Source: Isoetes taiwanensis (lineage: Eukaryota; Streptophyta; Lycopodiopsida; Isoetales; Isoetaceae). Taken from it: 64,000 nucleotides of DNA. Of this stretch, positions 55,196-64,000 are shown one piece after another. The notes under the pieces are model-generated. The model was not told the DNA's origin, did no database searches, and saw only the letters and a program-made list of their open reading frames with translations. A program made the translations under genes and the position numbers. How positions within the stretch are numbered: the stretch's first letter is position 1; each line of letters begins with the position of its first letter. The stretch covers positions 6,343,563 through 6,407,562 of the forward strand of contig JAJEKV010000014.1 in NCBI GenBank assembly GCA_021234155.1, written 5' to 3'.

Positions 55196-58100
55196 TTTCC
55201 CCCTTCATGTAATATTTCTTTACTGCTACAGTGAATCAAATCTTTTAACTCCTGAAACCTGTATACTGGTAATACTTTAGTCATGATGTCTGCTATTTGC
55301 TCTTCTGTGTTAATATAGGTTAATGTATCAATCCTTTTCCAACCACATCCCTTATAAAATGAACTTCTAAGTCTATATGTTTAGACCGTTCATGCGGCAC
55401 TGGATTCTTGGACATGGCTATGCAAATGGTGCTGTCACAAAACACCACTGTAGGTTTAGTCTGAGCTATATTTAACTCAGTCATTAATCTCCTCTCCCAG
55501 ATAATCTCTTTGGCAACTAAAGTTGCTGAGTTATACTCAGCTTCAGCAGTTGATAAGGCAACACTGTTTTGTTTTTTGCACTTCCATGCTACAGAAGCTC
55601 CACCTAGCAATATTAAATATCCTGAAGTTGACTTTCTTTTGTCAAGATCCCCTCCCCAGTCTGAGTCACAATAAGCTTTTAAGTTCAGATCATCTGAATT
55701 ATACATTATGCCAAGATCCATAGTGCCTTTGAGGTATCTCAAAATTCTTTTTGCTGCAATCCAATGAGCTTTACCTGGATCATTATTATACCTGCTGAGT
55801 ATATTTACTGCAATGGAAATATCAGGTCTGGTACAATTTGCAATATATAATAAACAACCAATTAAAGATCTGTAGGGAACATTTTCCATTTGTTTTCTTT
55901 CATTTGCATTTTGAGGACAGATGAGTCCAGAAATTTTATGTCCAGGAGCTATGGGAGAATTTGCAATATTGTAGTCTTTCATACCAAATCTTGCAATCAT
56001 ACTTTCAATATGCAACCTTTGTTCAAAATACTTTTGCATTGATCCAAGATCTTTTTCCCTTTAGCAACCATAATATTGTCATCAATATAAAGTCCAATGA
56101 TGCACCAATCTTCCTTGTTTTAGATGGGTTGTTGCCCTTGCATGTGCCGTCCCATAACCCGTCGGGTTCCCGTGGACGTAAAAATTTCTTATCTTATCTT
56201 ATCTTGTCCTTAAACCTATACAAGTTGCCATCATAATTCAATTTTTCAAACCCCTGTTTTTGCAAATAACTATTCATACATTTGTACCACTCCCTTGGTG
56301 ATTGTTTCAATCCATAAACTGCCTTTTTCAATTTCCAAACCTTCCCATTTCCTTTTTCAAATCCTGGTGCCTGTTTCAAATATATTTCTTCTTCAAGATT
56401 TGCATTTAAGAAGGCTGTGCTGACATCCATGTGATGCACCTCAAGATCATGTGAGTTTGCAATTGCAAGCAAGATTCTCAAACTGTTTATTTTAACCAAA
56501 GGTGAAAAAGTGTCATCATAATCTCGCCCCCTTTTTTGTGTAAAGCCTTGTGCAACTAATCTGGCTTTAAACTTGTCAGGCTTTCCCTTACTGCCAGGTT
56601 TGATTCTAAACACCCATTTATTTCCAATGACATTTTTATCTAAAGTTCTGGCAACAACATCATATGTATCAGTTCTTTTAAATGCTTCCATCTCTTCTTG
56701 CATGGCTGCCAACCATTGTTTTGCAAACTTCCCATTTATAGCTTCATTATAGCTTTTTGGCAGTTCAGCATTTTCCAAGCTTAAAACATCAAATACACTG
56801 TGTATTTCACCTACATGCGGCTGAAACCTTTTGCTTCTTCCTAATTCATTTCTGCCATGAAATTCCACTAATTTTTTATTTTCATCTTCAAGCATTTGAG
56901 CCTCAGTTCTTCTTGCTTTTCGTTTTGGTTTTTCTGGTGTAATATCTCTCTCAGGATCATCTGGTATTTCTGCTTCTTCTCCATGTAATAATGCTCTATC
57001 CACTGTTTCTGTTTCACTCTCATCTTCAGATTCATCACATGAATAATTTTGTGTTTCCATCATTTCCTTTTCCATTTTAACATCTTCTAGTTTTTCCTCT
57101 ACAGTTTCAGACCTGTTGTCTTCATGTTTATCCAAGTATTTACCTTTGGAATCAATTTATAAAACTGAGACTCATCAAAGATAACATCCCTACTTATTAT
57201 AATCTTCCTATGTGCAGGATCAGACAGCCTATAGGCTTTAGAATTCTCGTCATAGCCAACTAGATAGGTGATATATGCCCTGTTGTCTAATTTTTTTCTC
57301 AATTCTTCTGGTACATGTGCAAAAGAAAGACATCCATAAGCTCTTAAATTATCAAAAGAAGGCAACTTACCTGACCACAGCATTTCAGGAGCAGCTCCAT
57401 TTGTACTTGATGTTGGCAATAGATTTTGAACATACATAGCAGTCTTAACAGCTTCATCCCAAATAAAGTTTGGCAGACCTGAGTACTTCAACATAGATCT
57501 AACTGCATTAAGCAGTGTTCTATTCTTCCTCTCTGCCACTCCATTTTGTTGAGGTGAAAACCTGCAAGTCAATTGCCTTTTGATTCCAAGTTTAGCACAA
57601 AACACCTTGAATTCCTTTGACAAATATTCACCACCTCGATCAGATCTCAAGCATTTTATTTTTCTTCCTGTTTCAAGTTGGACTTCAGCAATGAATAATT
57701 TAAAGGCATCAAAAGCTTGATCCTTAGTTTTCAGACAATAACATCTTGTTTTTCTGCTGAAATCGTCTATAAATGTCATGAAATACCTATGTCCTGTCAT
57801 GCTTGTCACATTTATAGGACCACATAGGTCAGTATGCACAAGATCTAATATTCCTTTTGCCCTTTTTGTTGATCTTTTAAATGGCGGCCTAGTTTGCTTC
57901 CCTAGAACACATCCTGCACATAATTTGTTGTCAAGAATCTCATCCTTTGCTCTAATCCATTTCTTTTGCTAACATCTCTACATTTGTCATATTTGTATGA
58001 CACATTCTATTATGCCAAGTTTTTAAAGATGCATACTAGGCATTTGTTCAAGATCAAAACCAAAAAGATTCCCAACTCTTTTACCAATAAACTTAACTTT

Positions 58101-58867
58101 ATTTCCAAAGAGAATTTTACATTCAAGTTTCCCAAAAGTGACCTTATAATCAAGGTCAACCAACTGGCAAACAGAAATCAAATTTCTGACTAATCCAGGC
58201 ACACACAAAACTTCTTTGAGTTTTACAGGTTTTCCTTCTAAATCAAATATTTCCAATACACCAATGTCTTCTATTCTTTGCAAGGTTCCATCTCCCAGCT
58301 GCACATGTCCAGCTTCTTCCTTTTGCACTCCTTAAGCATTTTTGAATCACAATTCACGGTTTTCTCAACTCCTGAATCTATTATCAAGAATTTGTTACCC
58401 TTTTTGTTCAAATCATTTGAAATAGACAAAATATGATTGTCCTTTACCTCTGTTGTTTCATCAATCTCCTCCTCTTGGACTGACTTTGATTCTTGTACAA
58501 TGTTCATGGTTGGAATTCCTCTTTGGTTTGATCTTCCTCTTCCAAATCCTCCCCTTGTATTTTGTCCTCTTCCCCTTCCTCTGCCTTTTCCAAAATTCCC
58601 TTTTGGACTCGGGCAGTTTACTGCTACATGACCTTTCCCATCACAATTATAACATCTAATAATTCTGCCCTCATTTGGACACTCAGCCTTAAGATGCCCA
58701 TATTGGTTACAATTGTAACATGGCCCTAATTTTTCTTTATTGGTATTCACTCCTCTTTTCATTTTTCCAGCAAATAGGACCTCAGCAGAATTTTCTTCAT
58801 CATCTAACTCAACTCCCTTTTGCGCAAATTCTGTTCTAATCATTTTGAACAAAGATGTTCTAATCTT
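55196..58867 (-). mobile_element. Ty1/copia retrotransposon, 5'-truncated, minus strand
   Basis: Domains in copia order on the minus strand: two gag zinc knuckles (CYNCNQYGHLKAEC, CYNCDGKGHVAVNC), a protease-like IIDSG, a pre-integrase block (58328-58023), integrase (57839-57099; HTDLCGP, LRSDRGGEY and NGVAERKNR supply the D-D-E), reverse transcriptase (57135-56040; HHMDVSTAFLN and YIDD) and RNase H (56039-55320; KAYCDSDWGGD, STAEAEY). Integrase before RT defines Ty1/copia. A frameshift after protease, another near 57120, an insertion in RT (56116-56207) and loss of the 5' LTR and gag N-terminus make it inactive. Confidence 0.92.
56116..56207 (+). mobile_element. LINE/SINE 3' end inserted in the copia RT
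   Basis: It carries TTTTAGATGGGTTGTTGCCC ... CCCGTGGACGTAAAAA with a (TTATC)n tail, the same 3' end as 10684-10783. It splits the copia RT between FKDK and the YIDD block, so it is younger than the copia insertion. Confidence 0.8.
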
Positions 58868-60272
58868 GAAATGTTCATGAGCAGATTTAAAGAGGGATTC
58901 TTGTGGCATGTTATTTTTCATGTCAAGCTGCATTCTGCTGAACAATCAATTGTTTTTACATACATGTATTTTTTTGTACGTAATGCAAATTGTCCATGAG
59001 CAGATTTAAAGAGAGCTTCTTGTGGCATGTTGTTTTTCATGTCAAGCTGCATTCTGATGTGAATTACATCTTTGCTTTGCCGCTAAGTTTTGGGGTGGGG
59101 GGGTGCTAGAGTTTTATTGTTACTTTTCATAGACACCGGAATAAATTTGAGAGCATTTTGTCTTTCATGATGCGTATTAATGCTCCATGTTCCACTAATT
59201 TAGTCACAATAGAGGTCCTAAAGCGTTCCTGCAGGAAAATGATCAGATGAAGGTGCTAATTTTTGGGCCAGAGCAGAGTAGCAGTTTAGAACTGTAACCG
59301 GATGCAACAAGCGTGTATAAATGGATGAAAAATCTGGAGTCCAACATAAAATGAATCTTTATGGAGTCATTTAATTACCCAAATTATATGGATTTTCTTG
59401 ATGCTAACAATCTGATATGATCTAGGAGCGAGAGTTGCATCAATGTTGTCCCGTACGCGTACCGTTCCGTACGTGTCGGACGTATTTTTTGAAAAAATAC
59501 GTATTTTATACAATACGTACTTAAAGTGCTTAAAATACGTTTTTTAAAAAAACTGAGAAAAAGCTTAAATATAACAAATTATGCAATATAAACACAAACA
59601 AACTGTTGGAAAGTTGGTTAGCATGTTTGTTTGCTATCTGGGAGGCCCAGGTTCGAATCCTAGTGGATGTAAATTGAGTCTGTTTGAGAAAACTGTGTCT
59701 GTTTTTTTGAAATAAGCATCAAGCGTATTTTTTAAAAAATACGTGTACCGTACGGTACGGGAGGGTACGTATGTATTTTTAAAAAATACGCGTATTTGAA
59801 CAACACTGAGTTGCATGCATTTCATTTACAAGAGGGTGGGATACAATTTCATTTTATCCGAATTTCATTTTATGCTTAGGTGACACTTTGTGCTAGTTGT
59901 TTTCAGATATGGCATATGTACAAATATGACATAATAGTGTCTAAAAAATCTTGTCTGATTATAGGGGATCTTGATAAGTTGATTGCTAGTCATTGGTTTC
60001 ATTGGTAGTTATCTTCTATTCAATTCTTATTAGCAATACTAAACTACATTTGATGCAAGAGACATGCAACACACATACACAGGATCAAGAAAACTGTTCA
60101 AAAGTAACTGGACCTGTGTTATTAAATTCAATAGCTAACTAATACTTGAAGACTAGGCATTTGAGTTTTTAGGAGAAACTTGTTTCTTCGACTACAGTTC
60201 AAACGAACAAGAACATTCAATACCAATCAGATGGGAGATGTTGTATCCTCTATTGCACTATGTGTTTCATAT
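58868..60272 (+). repeat. Segmental duplication, copy 2, left block
   Basis: Starting at GAAATGTTCATGAGCAG it matches 47103-48132, including the tandem 118-bp pair. The left edge is fused directly to copia gag sequence: the gag-like frame on the minus strand takes its first 27 or so residues (RMQLDMKNNMPQESLF) from this flank. Confidence 0.85.
59441..59807. mobile_element. 367-bp TIR element with 9-bp target-site duplication
   Basis: The duplicated copy at 47103-48132 is the empty site. The insertion is flanked by GAGTTGCAT at 59432-59440 and 59808-59816. Ends are inverted: AATGTTGT-C-CCGTACGCG left and AGTGTTGT-T-CAAATACGCG right (as reverse complement). Inside are further TACGTATTTTTT/AAAAAATACG inverted words and a tRNA-like head GTTGGTTAGCATG ... 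GGTTCGAATCC (about 59612-59660). A 9-bp duplication fits Mutator-type or similar MITEs. Confidence 0.85.
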
Positions 60273-61377
60273 ATCATTAGCTTAGCTTCAGGTTCCCATT
60301 TACAACACAATTGCAAGAGCAACCCACAGTGCGCTAGCATATTATTTTTATCTATACAAGAATTTGTCGCGACGGCAGTCGCCGCCGCTAGTTTGTTCTT
60401 TCCAGTGGGTGCTTATGTGTGTAAGAGATTTAAGATGGTTTTGGACTGGCTATTTGGATTATGAGATTAACAATGGAGTAGGAGAATGCGTCTTAGATTT
60501 TCCAATTGCTTTGAAGTACGATATTTATAATGAAAAAGAAGTAGATAGCATATATAGTGTGTAACGTGGCACATCTTTGTAAGAAATCTAAGAATTAAAA
60601 AAGTGTTCTTTACATTGGCAGTAGAGATAGGATTATTAAACTCCTCAGTGCATCTTGGAATAATAGTTGGCAAATACCTTTAGGCAAAACTTACTTTTTG
60701 TTGAGTTGAGGGATAATAGTTGGCAAATACCTTTAGGCAAAACTTACTTTTTGTTGAGTTGTTGCTCAAATGGACACAACCATTGAGAAAATGTATTATT
60801 GCACAATAACATAACTCATTTATTGGTAGACAAACAATTTTGAGCCTAATCAATTTAGAAAGTGAAATTAAGAGTCCAAAAACTATAGACTGCCCTTATT
60901 TACCCATTGATACATGCCACGAAAGTGAAAAAATGACTAGAACTTTTCAGCAAAGTGAGTACACCAAAAAGAAGAACGGAAAAAAAAAAAGAGAATAAAG
61001 TTTTATGCCTCATTTTGAAAAGCTCATATGATGGGGTAGTTCTGAATTCTTTTATGTAATCTTCATGTTCAAGAGTTGAACCTTCATGATATTAAATCAA
61101 TTGACTCAGAACTTGGCAACGTTCTTTATGGAATGGAAGTCCTAGTACAAAGAAAATAATATTTGGAATCTTCTCTAGATAGTTCACCATAAGTCAACGT
61201 GAGTTTGTTGTCATCACATAACTTTTTTGCAACTCCCAGATTTCTAGTGGGTGCTTTGTGTAGGAGATTTAAGAGGATTTTGCACTATCTATTTGGTTTG
61301 CGAGATTGACAATGAGGTAGAAGAACATGTTTTAGATTTTTCAATTGTTTTGAAGTACTATATTGACAATGAAAAAC
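60273..61377 (+). repeat. Segmental duplication, copy 2, right block
   Basis: This matches 50260-51356 with few differences, including a 10-bp extra TCTATACAAG near 60351. Sequence beyond 61377 is unrelated to the region after 51356. Confidence 0.85.
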
Positions 61378-62219
61378 AAGGTGCTGCGCACGGAGGGTTG
61401 CCCTCCATGGCCGGAGAGTGAAGTGGCTTAAGTTGTAGTTGTAGACAATAGAGTGTTTGAATCAAAATTGCTATTTTAAAACATTGACATTTTGTGAAGG
61501 TGATGGTACGCATTTGCATTACTAAGTTCTGCTTAGGTGTTGAGGTGTTGTTGGAGTAGGATGCAGTTGGACATATGGACTTTGGGGTTTGAGTGCAAGG
61601 TATTGGTGCTTGGTATGGAACTAGGATGGCAGAAGCATAAGGAAGGAAGGAAGGAAGTGTAATAAACGAGAGAATGGATGTACATGTTTTGTGAAGTGGC
61701 TTAAATCGTAGTTGAAAGTTATGTTTTGACATTTTATTGAAATTGGTACTTTTAGACAATAGAGTACTTGAAACCATGAGTTTATTAATAGGATGATATA
61801 CATTGGAGTACTTGATAGTTGATAACATACGAAACAATTTATGAAGAATCGAAATAGAGGAACAAGAGACTGAGGGTGGGTGTGTGCAAAAGATGTTAAG
61901 AATTATGAATTGTTTTGCATGTGAATTTTGTTTAGGGTATGAAGGAAGAATTCAATACTTTAAATTGAAGAAGGTTGCTAAGAATTTAATAGCATGGAAT
62001 ACATGGAAGTTGCAAGCAAAGTAAAGCTGTTTAAAAATATGAAGGGATGACTTTGTGCATGCACATTATTTCATGTAGCTTCTTTAGCATGTATGCTCTT
62101 GCACTCCAACAATTTACCATTGTCATGAGATGTCTTAGCCAGCTTGTCCTTACAGTCCACAAGCATATATACATTTGCACTGCAAAGACGCGCCAGGAAG
62201 AAGGCAAAACGAGTTGAGT
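61378..62219. other. Intergenic DNA
   Basis: No gene is recognised. Two related segments with AAGTGGCTTAA-TYGTAGTTG and ACAATAGAGT(G/A)(T/C)TTGAA lie near 61430 and 61695, an old local duplication. Confidence 0.5.
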
Positions 62220-63042
62220 TTATGTTTGCAAAATAATACTAGGGGTGCAAAAACAAGACCGTATAACACTCATGTCGAAAGTTGGATTGTCAATCATGAA
62301 TGTTTTTGGTGACAAATCAGGTGAATGCTCTAGTGGATGTGCTCTTAAAGCTTCCATCCAGTTTTCAATGTCCTTTTCTTTTGAGCTTGATGTTATAACG
62401 CAAGCTACATGCAAGACACTTTGAAACTCATCAAATACCAGCAAATTGTACAGAGGATACTGCACCAGATAGTGCCGTTGATTCAAAATTATTAAATGTA
62501 TAAGGCTTATGAACTCTTAAATGCATTCTTTTTTAACGAATCAACGTTTCACAGTAGAATCTCACCTTAATATCTTTTGTCCCAAATGTGGAGTCACATG
62601 TTATACCATTGTGGCCATACTGAATAAGCATCTCTCATTGCTAGATGGCCTGAATTCCCAAAGTGAATGGACTTAGACAAGCATCACAGTCCTCATAAAA
62701 AAATATCATATCTTTATTTTGCTCTCTCCATAGTCGAACATTTTCCTCGTCATTAAGATGTAATTGGAATGTGCCTTCTTGCACTTTTCGGGGAAGGTTA
62801 AATACATCCTTGGAATGTAGGTGGTCATTTCTGTTTAAAGAAGCAGCATCTCTTGTCTGTCTTTCTCGAATGACTTTGATATGTGCATCTAAAATTTCTA
62901 ATGCAGGTAGACCTACATAGAGCGTTGACAAAACATATTGCCTAAGTGTGTCAAATATCCTAGGTGCTAGCATTGGCCGCATCCCTAAGACACTTGCATT
63001 TAACCTCCCATGACAAGGCTGTGTGTTTTTGTCAACATGCAA
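62220..63042 (-). pseudogene. Mutator-like (MULE) transposase, one intron, nonsense codon
   Basis: The minus frame 63042-62641 reads SLNRNDHLHSKDVFNLPRKV, ENVRLWREQNKDMIFFYEDC and SPFTLGIQAI. Two stops (62641 and just after) lie where family members read G-I-Q-x-x-W-Q. The frame goes on MLIQYGHNGITCDSTFGTKD to a GTGAGA donor (exon end 62566). Exon 2 from 62459 continues YPLYNLLVFDEFQSVLHVAC and ITSSSKEKDIENWMEALRAH. The CDSTFGT and YPLY-LLVFDEF blocks are hallmarks of plant MULE transposases, with the Asp of CDSTFG the probable first catalytic residue. The 106-bp intron keeps phase. The C-terminal half is lost at 62220. Confidence 0.8.
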
Positions 63043-64000
63043 AACCTGCTGATATGAGATGGGTGTAACATTCAGATGCAGATATAAACAGTTTACTGCA
63101 AAATGACATTGAAATACACCTCGCTGGCTGATGCTTTAAAATGTACATACAGCATAGATGTCTCTGCCACCTCAGAAATGGATGTTTTACAATTCAGACC
63201 AAGGGGCTCTTTTATTGCAGCTTGCACTTGCCAAAGATGGCAAATTCTAAATGGTTATGATGGCACTGCACAAGTACAGGCAGTTGTAAGCCTGTAGAAA
63301 ACTTCAAGGCAATGTTCAGTAGTATGAGCAGGGCAAGTGCAGCTTGTTTACAAACTTCAGAAAGAAGGCTTAAAACAGTCTTCTCGTCAATGGTACAAAA
63401 CCATCCACAAATAAATAAAATATTGGAATTTCGTCAAACATAGATTACCACAAGTGCATGAGAAGAAATTACCATAAGTACATGTGAAGAAGTTAAAGCA
63501 TGTGGTTTATCATTGACCCAAGCATGTCCAAATCAGCAGGTGACATGACAAGGACATATGTCGTTCAAACAAACTGGTCTTTGTAAAAGTCCACGCTAGC
63601 TAGGGCGTAGATCCTGCATTGAGAATGATAATGTCAACAATACAGTGCAATGCATATAGTTGGCGAGTTTTCTAAGCACAGCCTTATGCTACTGGCGAAG
63701 ATCTCAAAGTTTAGAAAGACAATAAATGGAAATTTCAGAAGAACATGACCAGCCTAATACTTTTCATACTGAGTCCTTGCCCCAAGTGCATAATATGCTC
63801 CAAGTGCTGGATCTAGAAATATTCTTAGAATAGTCCTTTCTTGATGGATCTTTCAATACAAAATTTAATTGCAAGAATAGAACATGCTTTCCGTATTCCA
63901 TGTGAGATGCTACCTTTTGAAGTGCTTGTATAAACTACCGACTAACAACTTGCACAAGGCTATGCTTCAGGCACTACATAGCATAGGCTGTGCAGCATCT
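63043..64000. other. Region upstream of the MULE pseudogene
   Basis: The minus strand just above 63043 may hold the transposase N-terminus (a block HLWQVQAAIKEPLGLNCKTS near 63160-63240), but I could not tie it to a known domain. The rest shows no gene. Confidence 0.35.

Noticed and set aside
61621-61660. GGAAGGAAGGAAGG short run as another LINE tail
   Set aside because: The GTGGACG signature is not found next to it, so it is treated as a plain microsatellite.

Overview
This is plant nuclear DNA. It carries a PLS-class pentatricopeptide-repeat (PPR) protein with a DYW-type C-terminus, a plant-type LENG1 homologue with a conserved intron, remnants of a tonoplast monosaccharide transporter and RCC1 and kelch fragments, all set in a dense mixture of plant retrotransposons and DNA transposons. 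Long repeat-filled intergenic space, short introns of about 70-110 bp and the slightly divergent DYW ending fit a large-genome seed-free vascular plant, most likely a fern. That placement is inference. Only two genes look intact: the PPR gene (17911-21170, minus, two exons) and the LENG1 homologue (45852-47057, plus, two exons).

Layout. 1-4693: a degraded Ty3/gypsy chromovirus end with its 3' LTR, facing the 5' LTR and primer-binding site of a related element on the other strand. That second element sits inside a LINE (4694-6612). 6613-16345: a 1.77-kb non-coding repeat present twice, three copies of a smaller repeat, an inserted LINE-ORF1-like multi-exon fragment, an RCC1 fragment, a 459-bp foldback element and a 5'-truncated LINE ending in a TTCC microsatellite. 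17911-21170: the PPR gene.

23229-35381: the most unusual part. A 26-bp perfect inverted repeat bounds about 12.15 kb. Inside, on the minus strand, is a decayed transposase-like gene of the DUF7869 type. Diverging from it on the plus strand is a long multi-exon gene that includes an FCP1/HAD-type phosphatase-like domain. The introns and spacers of this region are full of short perfect palindromes built around CTCGACTCGCGAGTCGAG and, further left, of about 81-bp hairpins whose arms change in a compensatory way. I read the whole as one large, decayed two-gene TIR transposon.

35382-45578: a tRNA-like SINE head, a PPR fragment, a roughly 2.1-kb tandem array of about 90-bp units with repeated perfect heat-shock-element-like motifs, a minus-strand LINE, a sugar-transporter pseudogene and a collapsed Mutator-like element. 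45852-61377: LENG1 and its 3' flank. That flank is duplicated about 11.8 kb downstream, directly behind a truncated Ty1/copia element whose gag reading frame now begins in duplicated flank sequence. The second copy carries a 367-bp insertion with a 9-bp target-site duplication. 62220-63042: a Mutator-like transposase pseudogene with an intron.

A recurrent LINE 3' end (GGTCTCYGTGGACG followed by an A-run and a variable microsatellite) appears at six places and ties several scattered insertions to one or two related element families.
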